NCBI GenBank assembly: GCA_001972305.1
Contig: BDDD01000993.1
Span: forward strand, 186,001-250,000
DNA: 64,000 bases
Reading direction: 5' to 3'
Source: Cephalotus follicularis
Taxonomy: Eukaryota; Streptophyta; Magnoliopsida; Oxalidales; Cephalotaceae
Shown here piece after piece: positions 42,470 through 56,016 of this stretch. The notes under the pieces are model-generated. The model made no database searches. It saw nothing but the letters and a program-made list of their open reading frames with translations, and had not been told where the DNA came from. The translations under genes were made by a program, and so were the position numbers. Positions within the stretch are counted from its first letter, which is position 1; every line of letters starts with the position of its first letter.

Positions 42470-43727
42470 ATTATTATTATATGTACTATTAATACTATTT
42501 GAAGATATCCATAAACCAATACTTTCTCCGTCTACTTTTAGAAATTCTGTTTGACCAGAAATATTGTGTTGGGGTCACTGAATATAAGGGTGGCTGCACG
42601 CAACGCTAAATGAAGTCGTTTTTGTATCGTTTTTAAGTTTTTTTATCAACAGTTGAAATTCAATTTGTCTATTTGAAGTGGTTAGAAATGTTCGATTGAT
42701 TTGAAAATTGATATGCATGATCTGCATATTTAGAATATCAAATCTAACGATTGAATTTACAAAATATAAAGAATAGATTAAACATTTTTGGGTATTCGGT
42801 ACATCGTTACGTGTTGTTACATACTTTACTAGGTGGACCACTTGGGTCCACATCATTCTTAAATATATTACTATATGCCTTACTATGATAGGTGTAATTC
42901 GCTCCAAGCCTAAAACCCACTTGCTCGACGAACGCATTATATAGCGGTATCTCACGTGTTGCTACATGTTTTATGAGGTGGACCCGAATGATTGGATTTA
43001 CAAAATATAAAAAACAGGTTAAACAATTTTAGATTTTTTTGGTGTTCAGCACACCGTCACGTGTTGCTACATGCCTTATTAGGTGCATTCGTTAGATTTT
43101 ATGTTGTTGATATATAGATCATGCATGTTAATTTCAAGTCAATCGGACATCAATAACTACTCAAATATGCAAATTAAATTCTAACTGCAAAAAAATTGGC
43201 CCGTTAAAAAAAAAAAACTAGCACTGGACACTTTAAAAAAAGTGCTCGCACCCATCTGGTCTTGCGGCGACCCACGCACCCAGCTGGGCTTGTGGCCATC
43301 CGCACGTCCGGCTTTCCCAATGTTATTTTAGGCTGCCATTAAATAGTTTTGTTAGTTATTTGACCAAAAATAGTTTTGTTAGTCATTAATTCTCTTGCTT
43401 TAAATGTTGTCTAATCATAGGAATTTTAAAACTAAGAATATTACTAGTGAAAAGTTGCTTTGTTAAACGGTTTTCATTAAGAGCTAAATAATCTATACAT
43501 TTAGGTTGCGTTACATTGTTCAGATTATCTTTTAATATTTTTGGGAATGTTATTTTTATGTCAGAGATAGTTAAAATTGGTTAGAGTTATCTTTCAACAT
43601 TCCTAAAAATATGAATATCATACCCGAATTTAGTTTGTAAATGTGATTCTCATATAGTCTAAACATTTTCATAAAACATGAGAATGTTATTCCACCTAAA
43701 ATTCAAAGAATTATGCATAAGAATGTG
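42470..43727. other. Intergenic DNA with diverged internal repeats
   Basis: Phrases such as CACGTGTTGCTACATG and ACAAAATATAAA recur at about 42740-43090, suggesting an old tandem or dispersed repeat. No gene was seen. Confidence 0.4.
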
Positions 43728-45066
43728 TGTCAAGCCCGGACCCAGCCCGGCTGGAATCCGTTGTGTCCGCTACGAGGTCAAGCCTTCCAACAGAGACTCA
43801 CCTCGTAGGTTCAGCAGAACAGAGTTTCAGAAAAGCATTTTAAAACAGAAAGTTTCTTCAAAACAGAAAAGTTTCTTGAAAAACTTAAAAATAATTCTAA
43901 CTCTTAAAATTTTACGAAAATCGGGCATGTAGTATTCGTTTATAGGACAATGCCCCCTGTAAAGAAAAACACAGTTTTATAATATCACACTCCCGAAGGA
44001 GGAAACAGTTTGTAATGGGCTCAGCCCTCAACAGATCACAATTTAAAAGTAGAAAACAAGTAATGAGTTGGGCTCTGCCTCAACCATATAAACAAAACTT
44101 AAAACCCGAATAAGGCTCAGCCCTTTTTAAACAAAACCAAAACATTTATACAAACATATAAGTAATGCAGAATTTAAAATATTTATACAGTGATGCTATG
44201 CATATGTTGACTCTGGTAGCATGCCCTTTTTGGTCTCACCTCAGCAGAGTGACTGACTCCAGCTGACAAAACTCAGCAGACTAACTTGTCAGAACTAAAA
44301 ACAGAAAACAGAAGAGAGGATTAGTCCACAGGACTAGTGAGATGGAACAAAAAGACTCCGCAGAGTTTTGCTCGCATATAAAAATATCTTTACAGAAAAG
44401 ATATAACAGCAGTATAAAACTGAAACAGAGTTTTAAGAAACAAAAATCCAAATACAGCATCTGATTTATAAAACAGATATAAAACGACTTAAACAGAATA
44501 TAAATCTAAAATCGATTTATAAAACCAAAGTTTCCCCGAAAACAGCAGAAAACCAGATCATTTCTTTCAAACAGATTCAAATCCTCAGATTTTTCATACA
44601 TATAATAGTAACAGAGTTTAAACAGAAATAAATAAATATATAGAGATGCCATGGGTCTACTAGGTAAGGTTGACGCCTGGGCCCCGTNCGGGAGAGAGGA
44701 GAGAGAAACCGGGGAGAGAGATAGAAAGGCAAAAGTGAGCCAAAAAAATGGCATTTCCCATATGTATTCAACTCTAAACGGACTGGGTTCGTCCAAAATT
44801 AAACCGATACGGACAGAAATTGGATATTTAGGACATAACACTTGGCCTATTTTCTGAATTCAGCAGTCTTTTTAGAAAAACATCATTTAATTTACGGAAA
44901 GAAAAATTTATTTCTTATGCAGAAAACCATCAGAATAAAATTATAAAAATTTAAATAATGCCATGATGCATATCATGAATGCCAGAAAACAGATTAACAG
45001 ATCGACAGACAGACAGAAGCCACGTAGGCTCACAGACACAGACCGTACAAGGACACGGATGTCACA
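43728..45066 (-). mobile_element. Solo LTR, family C, copy C1
   Basis: A 1339-bp unit with ends TGTCAAGCCC and GGATGTCACA, flanked by the exact duplication ATGTG (43723-43727 and 45067-45071). It is collinear with copy C2 on both sides of position 44688, where the window's only ambiguous base (N) lies; C2 has about 1.45 kb more there. Orientation is inferred as minus from C2. No internal domain is present. Confidence 0.85.
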
Positions 45067-45946
45067 ATGTGATTATATTCTCTTCAAAATAAAAACCTAA
45101 ATCAAACACAACCTTAAGATCAGACTAATTCATTATTTGCCCATTATATTAAAACTAGGCATTGACCCGCGCTTCACAGCAGAGAGTAATATATCTGATT
45201 AATACAGTGGACTGCATGGTTTTGTCAATAATAATGTATAATTTTACTGTCTATTCCACTGCCTCAGCAAGCATACCACCACACATCCCCATAAGCTACT
45301 CCAATGCATCTGAACCATGACATCCACACAAAATCCAAAGCAAATAAATAAATAAATTATGATCATCATTGAAAAAGACTATATATGAGTTAGGAGAAAT
45401 TAAAAGAATAGTTAGCAAGTGATAATAAAACTACATAATAAACAAATAACGAAAATAAAGATAAATTAATGTGATACATAAATTAAAAGGAAAGTATAAA
45501 ATAACATGATAATTAAATGAAATCGAAATTGTAGAGAGAAACTAGAAAATTAATATAAATAAAAAAGAAAATAAATGAAATGAAATAAATTAAAGATGAT
45601 TTGAATTAATTATCAACACAATAACAAAGAAAAATAATAATAACAAATGCTATGTGATAAATAAATGAAGGAAATATATAGAGAGAAATGTAAGACAGAA
45701 ATAAATGAAAAAGATAAAATTGCGCGATACGAGTGTTAAATAAGTAAAAGTGAAAATAAATATAATGCATGAATTAAATAAAAGTAGAAACTAAAACAAA
45801 AATATAAAGTTGAATAAATGAATATCAAAAGATAAAGTAACACAATAAGACATTATTTGAAAAGGATAAATGAAAGGATAATTAAGACATATATTCTCAC
45901 ACGTTAACAGTAACTAGTACAAATAGATGGAATCATAGAAACTTGT
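45067..45946. other. A-rich low-complexity DNA
   Basis: AAATAAAT-type sequence without a gene. The same kind of sequence resumes at 54316, so LTR B1 inserted within one A-rich block. A Helitron-like string (ACTAGGCATTGACCCGCGC) lies near 45154. Confidence 0.5.
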
Positions 45947-46120
45947 TGTAATGACCGCAATTTCAAATTTAATGTATATTGTATAAATAATGAATAAATA
46001 CACATTGATTTGAAATTTATACTTATTTGTCCATGGATTAAGTTAGTGATTGTTATTGAGAATTTAATTGACTGACATTGTGACAAATAAGGGCGAAATT
46101 GGAAAACTGAAATAAGGAAC

Positions 46121-46240
46121 AACCGACTATTGAGATAAACAGTCGACTAGCCACTTCTGAAGGAAACGGTCAACTATTAGAGAAAACAGTTGACTGGACG
46201 GCTCAATGAAGTAGTCGACTACTAGAGGAAACAGTCGACT
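46121..46240. repeat. GTCGAC array 1 in LTR B1, 6 units
   Basis: Cores near 46122, 46142, 46169, 46189, 46214 and 46234. Three are intact, the others are ACCGAC, GTCAAC and GTTGAC. Typical context is AAACAGTCGACT with spacing 20-27 bp. Confidence 0.85.
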
Positions 46241-46530
46241 GGGAGAGTTCAGACAGAATCTGTTACACTTCAATTAGAACAAAGCAATGGCATGAAATGG
46301 CCTCTTAACTAGGACAGGTTTCCTAGGACGTGTCAAGGATGCCAAAACGTGTCTTCAGCTGTTGCATGAAGGAAAGGTTAGTGTCCTGAGCACATGCAAC
46401 CTGCAAAAATCGAAAGAAGAAAATAGAAAACAGTGATAGAGAGAAAGGAGAAAAGGTTGGAAACTTGAGTTAGAAAACTTACAAATCTCTCAGATAAAAT
46501 TCCTTTTATAACAGATGTTCGAAGGAGTGG

Positions 46531-47355
46531 TGACACGTTCGGACCCAGCCCAGCTGGAATCCGTCGCACCCACTACGAGGCCAAACCTCCCATCAGAGAC
46601 TCACATCGTAGGTTCAGCAGATCAGAGTTTCAGAAATACATTTTTAAGCAGAGAATTTTTTTAAAACATAAAAAAAACAGAAAAGTTTCTTGAAAATAAT
46701 TCTAAGTCTTAAATTTTCATGAAAATCGGGCATGTAGTATCCGTTTGTCGGACTATACCCCCTGTAATGAAAAACACAGTTTATAAAATTCACACCCCAG
46801 AAGGAGGAAATCAGTTGTTTATAAAGTGGGCTCAGCCCGCAGTAGACCACATGTTAAAATATAAAACAAGTATGGGTTGGGCTCTGCCTCAACCATATTA
46901 TTAAAACATAATTCAAAAATTGGGCTCAGCCCTTCTAAACAAAATCATAAAAACATTTATCTAAAATATAAGAAATGTAAAAATTTAAATGCTAATGTCG
47001 TGGATGATATGCAGATGTTGACTCTGGTAGGCATGCCCTTGTGGTCTCACCTCAGCAGATAGACTGACTCCAGCTGACAGAGTTCAGCAGACTAACCTGT
47101 CAGAATTAAAAACAAAAACAGAGCAGGGGTTAGTCCACAGAACTAGTGAGATGGAACAAAAGACTTAGCAGGGTTTTGCTCGCATAAAAATATCTTTGCA
47201 GAAAAGATATAACAAAAGTATAAAGCAACTGAAACAGAATTTCAGAAACAGAATCAAAATTCAGAATCTGATTTATAAAACAGATTAAAAACAGATATTT
47301 CTAGAAATCAGCAGAAAACCAGATCATTTCTTTCAAACAGATTTAAATCATCAAA

Positions 47356-47391
<36 letters not shown>

Positions 47392-49324
47392 TATATATAT
47401 ATATATCATAATTAACAGAGTTTAAACAGAATAAATATATAAAGATGCAATGGGTCTACTAGGTAAGGTTGACGTCTGGATCCCGTAGGGCCGAACGTCC
47501 AGCATAAATAGTTGCACTGACACCGTCGTGTCAAAGAATCAACAGAAGGTCACACACATGCAGACAGTGCCTCTCACGGGCATCAGATAAGTAACCAATA
47601 CAATACCGAGATCACAATGCATCTAAACATATTTAACAGATTTCAGAATACATAATCTCCAATTCCTCAAAACAGACTTTAAATAGATTTAAACAGATAC
47701 AGAAATCATCAGAGCCATCAAAACATATTTAAAACAGATTTAAACAGATACAAAATTCATTTTTTTTATCAAATACAGATATAACCGAAAATAATGTAAT
47801 ACTATGACTATCATCATGTGAGCATTTGAAAATATTAAAACAAAGTTTCAGACATTAAAATTTGAACATCTTTCAGAAACTGAGTAAATCCAAATTCATT
47901 CAGATACGAAAGTAAATAAGTGAAAACGTTCAAACATTCAAACCATTTAAAAGAACTTCAGAAATAAAATGGTTCAAGAAAGGCGTTCTACTGACAGAAC
48001 AGACGAGCAAATCCCACGACTGGTCACCTCCATGGCTGATCTCAATAGCAGGATCCTCTACCAACAGACAGATAGATAACAGACTATCAGAATTCAAACA
48101 TGTACAATGTCGTGCAATGCGTTTTGCAATGAAATGCGCGCAGATGTCAGAAAACTAAAACCGATCAATACGCTCAAAAGTAGCCGAAATACGATTATTA
48201 AAAACATCGTTTAAACTTCAATTAAATATACTTTCAAAATCATTAAAGCAAGTCCAACTGTTCGTCCAGGTTATCAAATTTCGAATCAGATAAACAATTG
48301 AAGTTCATAATATCGCAGAAACAGATACAGAAATACAGAATTCAACAGAAAGCAGAATTAACGGAACAGAGTTCAGAATTTACTGAAATCAGACAGAACG
48401 AAGCACGGAACCGGAATCGCGGAGCAGAACTGGAACAGATCACCTCCATGAGGAAAACGGAGTCGGAAAGCTGGACGCGTATGAAACGCGTTGTCTGAGG
48501 CTACCGGCGAGTGGGCTCACGTGCTGCCGCTGACTGGCACCTGTCAGCCACGCGCAGCGGTTGGGCCCCGGAGGATGAGGAACACTGATCTGAGGCGCGT
48601 TGGTCACGGTGCCACCGCATCTGGCCGGAATGAGCACGTTGACCGTGGCGGCCTTCGCTGCTGATCTACGCTGTCGGCGTCGTCATGGGTCAGGGCTAGT
48701 CGGGTTCGACTCACCTCGAAGCGAGGATGTTAGATCTAGGTTCGCCTTGCAGTGAAGATCACCGGAGACGGAGAAAGGCACAAAATAGAGGCAGAGAGAT
48801 AAGATCTCGTCGGGTGAGCACGGGGCTGTTTCCGGCTCCGAGGTGGGGTGCGGCTTGGTCGGGAGGCCGAGGTGGTCCCGTTGATGGTTTCACCAGCGTC
48901 ATTTCGGCAGTGACGTTGGCGGCAGAGGCAGAAGACAGAGAGAGAACGGGAGAGAGGAGATAGAAACCGGGGAGAGAGAAAAATCCCAAAAATGAGACAA
49001 AAAAGGCATCTCCCTTATATATATTCAACCAAAACGGACAGGTTTTTGTCCAGAATTTAACCGATACGAACAGAAATTGGATATTTAGGACATACAACTT
49101 GACTTATTTTTCGAATTTAGCAGTTATTTCAGTAAGACATCATTTAATTTACAGTCAAGAAAATTAATTTGTTATGCAGAAAACCATAAGAATAAAATCA
49201 TAAAAAAATATTAATGCGGTGATGCATATGCCATGAAAGCTAAAAAAACAGACTAACAGCTAGGCAGACAGACAAAAAGCCACGTGGGCTCACAGATACA
49301 GACTACTGGGACAAGGATGTCACA
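46531..49324 (-). mobile_element. Solo LTR, family C, copy C2, nested in B1
   Basis: A 2794-bp unit with ends TGACACGTTC and GGATGTCACA, flanked by the exact duplication AGTGG (46526-46530 and 49325-49329). A minus-strand TATA-like string (ATATATATAAGGG, about 49013-49025) lies about 300 bp inside the right end. The region at 48480-48960 is GC-rich. It has no coding domain. Confidence 0.88.
47361..47405. repeat. Compound microsatellite (CA)14 then (TA)n in LTR C2
   Basis: Fourteen CA units, then GA and TA dinucleotides. C1 lacks the expansion at the same place (about 44600). Confidence 0.95.
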
Positions 49325-49773
49325 AGTGGAGTGTTAGAAACATCTTGGAAAAGAGGAATCGTATTGTACTAAGCTTGCATGCTGGAGATAGAGTTTCAAA
49401 GCTAAACTGGAAACTTGAAATTGAAGTGGTAAGCTTCTGTTTTGAATTCGATTGTTATCATAGTTAAACAATCTTATAGATGTACTGATTTTCGTTATAT
49501 ATATCTACTATTAACATGCAAACATAGATTGGTTTCTGGATTATTGAAGATTGAATGAGTTGAAGGAGTATTGAGTAATAAAGAGAAGAATCAATCCAAT
49601 TGATTCTGGGATAGTGAATTTAGGTAGGTTTTATGACATGATTTTGAGGATATAGTATGTATATCATGTCCATATAGTTTATGTATGATTGTATGTTGAT
49701 ATTGGAGTGAATTGGATTAAGAATTGTACTACTCTGTTTTTCTGTTAAACTGTGAATCGCTATCCTGAGAAAA

Positions 49774-49907
49774 ACAGTCGACTGTTTAAGATAAACAGTC
49801 GACTACTCAAAAGGAACAGTCGACTGTTAATGAGAAACAGTCGACTATGCAATAGAACAACCGACTGATCAAGAGAGACAGTCGACTGTTAAGAAAAATT
49901 GTCAGCT
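49774..49907. repeat. GTCGAC array 2 in LTR B1, 21-bp period
   Basis: Cores near 49777, 49798, 49819, 49840, 49860, 49881 and a decayed one at 49901, with spacings 21, 21, 21, 20, 21 and 20. The usual unit is TTAAGAGAAACAGTCGACTG. Confidence 0.9.
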
Positions 49908-50976
49908 TTTAAGAGAAACTGAAATTGGACGATATCTTACTGTTTATACTTGGCAATCATGAATTCATACCGGATTACCGAATTCATGCTTCTAAGGATC
50001 AATACATCTTATGAATTGAACGGATTGTGCATTATTGTTGTTGATGCTTGAGTTGATATTGCTTGTACTATTGATTCTTGAACTGCTAATGAATGTACTG
50101 TTATGAAATGCATATTGTCACTGTTATAGATATATTTTATCTATCAAGTAATTTCAAAAATTACAACTATTTCAAAGGGATTTCAAGGATTTCCAGCAAA
50201 TGTGCTATATGCACAATTTACTGTTTTAAACTACTGTTTTCTCTACGTAGAACCACCGTACTATTACTGTACTGTCACTGTTCCTCAAAATGGAACCCTA
50301 CTGAATTGTTTTACTGTTTTCTCAAAAGAGAATTACTTTCATATTACATTATATATGTAATTACTGTACTGTATTGTATTGACTGTGATTGATAGTTTCT
50401 GATGGTCTTGTGATAGGAGTGTATCACGGACTACAGAGGTGAGCCTAGGTGCTAAGAGTTGGCTAGAGCTTATACACCAAACTTATCTACAATACAGACC
50501 GTGACTGTTAATTTCCCACCAAGTGCCATCAATACTGTTTACCTTTTCTATCATCATCGGAGTGTATGGTGGTAGTTAGTTGGTGCATCGTTGGGGCTAG
50601 GAGGTAGCGACAGATGACACCCACTACTGATCTTCGGACAACTGGACTGATTGTTTGTACCATTTGTGGTATTTTTGATAACTGGTTGTTTGTAGCCACT
50701 TGGCATCATTGATTTATATATATATACGGTTTTTTAAATATATAAACTGTCATGCATGATTACATTTATATATTCATCTTCATGCATAATTCCTGCTTAG
50801 CCGAGTGAGGATAAAGGCTAATATCTATAATTGCATATTAACGTAGGAAAGTGGAGACTTGCTGCTGAAGTTTCGTGATGAAGGTTTTATTTTAAGGTTG
50901 TATTTGTAAAATGTTTAAGTCGTACCCCTTCTGTTATATTTACATTCCCAATATGTAATATATAACTTTGTAGTGT

Positions 50977-53900
50977 TGTAACGCCCCAAACACCAAGGGT
51001 CAACCCCCAAGGTTTGTCACGCTACTAGCAGTATCATTCATTATCCAATATTCAGCAGAAATTAAAAACTTTTAACAATATAATAATGCATGTGGAATAA
51101 ATCTAATTAAATATCAATTGCGTGGATAAACCCTGTGTTATGCAATATTGTTCATAAAAGCTCTGCCACACACCGGCAGGTCAAAAAATACAATATAATT
51201 ATACTCTTGGGTCCTCGAACTGCAATAAAAGGGAGGAGACTCACCCGGGGTTTCAATCCTCAGCTCGCTGCAAGCTCTACCTGTACCTGACCCATTACAT
51301 TAAAATGCAATGGGTCAGGGACCACTGGTCGTGTAGGAATTACAACCCACTCATGTATGGAGATGCAGATGTAGCAGGCAGTATGCAATGCAATGAGATG
51401 CAACAATGAACAGTACAATACATTTATTGAATTCAGTCATTAACAATCAATCGTTAACAATCAATCATTAATTGTTCTATGATTAACAGTCACTATAAAA
51501 TTCTTCCTCGGCCTCCCCGCTTGGGGAGAAGCGGTAACGCACTCCGGACGTGAAGGGCAAAGAAGCTGGGAGGAATAAACTTTATAATTCAGGCAGACCG
51601 GTTCCTCGGGTTCCTCGGCTTAAGGAAGAGCAATAACGCGCTCTAGACGTTATAGGCGGAGGGGAGGAACATAACTATTATACAGTATTAGTAACAGTCA
51701 TTCAGAACACTATACAATAATAACATTAACAGTAACAGTCAGTGTGGCTCATCTCAGTCGGTTATCAGTCGGCTCATCTCAGTTGGTGATCCGACGGCTC
51801 ATCTCGGTCGGTGATCCATTGGGCTATCTCGGTGATCCACCAAGCTCATCTCGAAGATAGCCTTACCGGTTCATCTCGGTCTGTGATCCCGTAGGCTCAT
51901 CTCGGTTGGTGATCCAATACAGTACAATATATTAACACTACATTAATAGTACATTAACACTACCGTACATTATCTTAACATTTCAATAACACTACAGTAC
52001 GTTGACAATTCACTGTGTGGTCTGCCTTCATTATTTTACACTATGCCATAGTACACCACACTTTATTATACTATATCATTTTCACTATACTATTTATTAA
52101 TACTCCTACATTTACTGCACCAGTCTCTTGTCCTTTCACTGACAGCAACCATCATTCCATCCCATATATAGATAGATATATAGAGGTGTCACCAGGGAGA
52201 AGTGCCACTCACGTATCACACCTGTATGGGCGCGTGCAAGAGCACATTGTTTGGCATAGGGACGACAGGCCATCGCGCCCTGCTCGGGATGCCTGGGAAG
52301 AGACGGCACATGCATGGCAGAGGAGGGGTTGAGTGCATGGCGCATGGATACCATGCTTGGAAAGCCTTGGCAGTCGATGTTGCATGCTGATAACGTATGC
52401 AGGGAGAGCCTGGGCGCATGGCAGAGGACAAGCTCGGCGTTGGACGGGAGCTCAGAACGCATGCACAGTGCACGAATGCATACTTTGGAATGCACACTTG
52501 GTGAGCTCGGGTAGTGCAGTGCATGGCGTGCATGGCACCTCTGCCATGGCTGCCGTGCTCAAATACTAGAGGTGGAGCTCGGCAGGTATCGTGCTCGGGC
52601 ATGGAGCTTGGCACTTGTGCTCCTCGGCGCCTTGGCAGCTCAGGCATGTCACCTCGAGCATGACCACGGCACCTCAGGTGCTTACATGGAGCTCGGGCGC
52701 TTTGACAGTGGAGCTTGACAGGGGTGCTCGGGCGTATAGGATGGCGATGGCAGTGGTTGGAAGCCCACGTGTCATGCTAAGGTCGCATGCATGGGGAGCT
52801 CAGCGCATGAGTGCCAAACAATGCATACCTGGGAAGCAAGGCCTCTCAGCGTGTGGCTCCTCGACGCTTGCAGTGGACAGGACGCATGTGTGTCCGCTGG
52901 CGATGGCTCCTCGGCATGTATAGTGCATGGTGGGTTAAGGCGCTACACCTTTCATGCTCGTGGTGTTCACGTAGCAGTGCTTAGCACCATTTCCGTGGAG
53001 ATCTCTTCACCTCGGCGCATGGAAAAGAAGTGCACTGGCGTTTGGCACCTCAGCAGCTGGCAGCACAGGCATACCATGGGAGCTCAACATGATGGCAGGT
53101 CGGGCACGGGCTCCTCGGCACCACGACAGCTCAGGTGTGGGAGTTTGGTGAGCTCAGCGCTTTCCATTCCATGCTCAGCTGCATGGCGCTACATGCTTGG
53201 GGACGCATGCATGCAAAATGTAGAGCTCGGCATTTCAGTGGGGAGTTCAGTACGTTCACGCGATGGCTACTCGACTCATGGCATGTGGGTGTTTGGTACC
53301 ATGCCTTGCTCGGGCGTTATATGGAAGGATGCACAGTTAGTGCACGTGATGCCAAGGTGCATCCTATCGCATTCTCGTGCTTGGACACATACGCTCGGGA
53401 GGCAGGGCATGGCAACACATGGAACACCACGGCTTGGTTGGGTGCATAAAGTGCAGTAGGGATAAGACTATATCATGGTGAGCATGTAGGTATCTACTAA
53501 TGCTAGAATCGTAACACCCATTCTACTCATTCACCCTTCTATCATTACCAAATTCAATACAAACAATAACAGGACCATAAGAAATAAAGCACTGAGTAGG
53601 AAGTAGATCCTATCTCAATCTGACGAGTTTGTTGCACAAATTCCTTTGCTCAGCACACTTCCTTCAATTGCTCCTTGTCTCCTCTGATTCCTTTTCCTTG
53701 CTCATTTACTAGTAACTTCCTGGTATCTCTTTCTCTCCCAATTTGCCAACAGCCCACACTCCACTCTCTCCCTTCCTTTTTATAGCCAAATCTAAGGAAG
53801 GCTCTAGAATATTTGAGACAATTCCAACAATTTCCTCTTCATTTTGGGCTGCTCATTTTCAACCCATCACTCTCTTCCTCCTCTTAATAAATTCGGCCCA

Positions 53901-54155
53901 GGTCTCTTCTTTTTTCTCTAATGGCCCAAGCATTATTTAAAGCCCATATTCCTTTTCTTCTTCATTAAGTCCAATTCCAACCAAAAGTAATATTAACATA
54001 TTTTTTGTCCAAAATGTCATTTATTCATTGTAAGGTCCAAAGGGGCATTTCTTCAGTATCACATTTTGAGCCCAATTCCTTCTTTAACAATACGGCTCAA
54101 CATTCGGTTCAGTCCAAAAGCCAGTCTTTTATATAATAAAATTCCAGGCATTACA
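50977..54155 (-). mobile_element. Solo LTR, family A, copy A3, nested in B1
   Basis: A 3179-bp unit with ends TGTAACGCC and GGCATTACA, themselves inverted repeats, flanked by the exact duplication AGTGT (50972-50976 and 54156-54160). A minus-strand TATA box (CTATAAAAAGG, about 53777-53786) lies about 370 bp inside the right end. The leader matches A2, including the GGATCTACTTCCTACTCAG-type block. A GCATG/CTCGG-rich region spans about 52190-53460 and a minisatellite 51738-51915. The long frames inside the GCATG-rich part are not genes. Confidence 0.9.
51738..51915. repeat. Minisatellite in LTR A3, about 7 units
   Basis: Units of GGCTCATCTCGGTCGGTGAT type with CC(A/G) joints, 20-33 bp apart, on the opposite strand to those of A2. 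Confidence 0.85.
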
Positions 54156-54315
54156 AGTGTAATGAAGCTTAAGCATGTAGTATGGGCTATATGTGTATGC
54201 TACTTTGAATAAATCAGTATAATGTTTATGCTTCCGCAATTTAAAAAAGTTTTTAATTATTAGGAAATACTAGACTAAATTTTAACCATGTGTTAATTAA
54301 AAGAGGGGTGTGACA

Positions 54316-54896
54316 CTTGTTATATACACACCCCAAAATTTTATGTATAGCAAGAAAACACGTAAATAAATAAATTATAATTATTATTAACCATGTTATT
54401 TTTTTAATAAATTTTTTGACAAATAAATTGGTAAATAAGTCAAAGTTTAAATAAAAATAACATTATGATTAAACAAAAGTGAAAATATAAAGCTAAATAA
54501 ATGAAAGCGAGAATATAAATTAACATTAAAATAAAGGAAAACATAAAGTTAAACTTTTTTTTATAAATGTAATCATGCATGATGTTAAATGCAATCCCTT
54601 TATCACCATGATGTTAGTAATGAAACATAATATCATTAAGCAAATATTTTTTTTTTCAAATTCAAACATATTGAGTTATGATATTACATAAAAGGTTAAA
54701 CCAAAGTAAAATCATACTTTTCTTTTTATTTTCCTTTTCTTTTATTTGCCTTTTCTCCCCCTTTTTCTCTCTCGAATATTTGGACAACAAAAAAAAATCT
54801 CATACCACTTTTCTTCTCTTTCCTACAAACAACATTACACAAAAATAAAACCTCACTAAAAAAGACAAATTCTCACACACCAACACAGCGCAAATA
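54316..54896. other. A-rich low-complexity DNA, right flank of LTR B1
   Basis: Continuation of the A-rich block at 45067-45946. No gene was seen. Confidence 0.5.
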
Positions 54897-55977
54897 GGGG
54901 TGTGCAAAATTATTCGAAACACGAAAACTCGAATCGAACAGAGTTGATTTTTTTCGGCTAGGGTAATCAGGGTAATTCGGTTATTCGGGTCGATTGAGAT
55001 GGGTCTCTCTTAAAGTTCAGTTTAGGTACGATTGGAGAATTTTACAATTTCGGATACTCGGATATCCGAATATTTAGCGTAAAAAATAACTATTGTGGAG
55101 CAAATTAAAAAGCCAAAATTTAAGTCCAAGTCACAAGTCCTAACCTAATTGTCTGGTCCAACCCAATGCCCATGAAAACAAATACCTAACCCAATGTGGC
55201 AATGTCGGTCCATTCCAATCCCTTTGTCCTAATATGAAATATCCCCTTAATTCCTAATCTCTAATTCCCAATATCCCAACCCTAAATGACTCAACCAAAT
55301 CGAATCCCATCATCCCAAATATCCCAAATTCCCAACCTCACTCTACTGATCGATCTCACTTCTCACAGTGTGTCATTCCACCGAACTTATATCTCTCACC
55401 CCACCGAGTCACCAACGACGACATCTTAGTCTCCTTCTCACACCTCCGATGTTTCTCTTCTTAGTCTCACTCTCACACTACCGACTCCATTCTATTCTCT
55501 TTCTCACTTTGACATTCAGTGGCTCACGCTCTGACGATCACGTTCAGTGGCTCACCATCGATACCTCACACCGACACCGAACCACAACCAGGCCAGCAGT
55601 TACTAGCCCACCACAAAGCCTCACTCAGTTAGGATTGTTCAATAGGGTATTACCCGCCCCGTATTTATTTTTGGTTTCGGGTATCGATTTTTTGAGTTGT
55701 ATTTTTTACACCTGAAACTGAACTGAACTTGATGTTTGGGTTTCAGTTACTCGATCTGAACATCAAGTTCGGTTTTTGGGTTTTCCAGTTTTACCCGAAA
55801 TGATCAAGCTTTTTCGCTTTTCTCCCTACTTTTCATCCTACTTTTCATTTAGTAGCCTTTACCATTTCCTCTTGGGGTTCATCTTTTTCCATTTCTTATG
55901 CTTGTTCCATTAGCTCTCTCCCCAGTCCATTGGATGCCGCTACTACTGAATTGACAATTGGAGGTTGAGAAAGAGCC

Positions 55978-56016
<39 letters not shown>

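Larger units (their letters stand above)
45947..54315 (+). mobile_element. Solo LTR, family B, copy B1, with two nested solo LTRs
   Basis: The ends are TGTAATGACC and GGGTGTGACA, flanked by the exact 5-bp duplication CTTGT (45942-45946 and 54316-54320). Two further solo LTRs lie inside: C2 (46531-49324) and A3 (50977-54155), each with its own 5-bp duplication. Subtracting them leaves about 2386 bp, close to the 2474 bp of copy B2. Two GTCGAC arrays are present (46121-46240, 49774-49907). The plus orientation follows the TGTAA end and a TATA-like CTTTTATAAC (about 46504). Confidence 0.9.

Noticed and set aside
45150-45175. Helitron 5' end (ACTAGGCATTGACCCGCGC)
   Set aside because: Resembles a Helitron-type start, but no 3' hairpin with a CTRR end was located, so no element can be delimited.
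52216-53459. Long open frames (up to 222 codons) in both strands of the GCATG-rich region
   Set aside because: They lie in LTR A3, overlap in several frames on both strands, and reflect GC-rich, stop-poor repeat words, not conserved protein.
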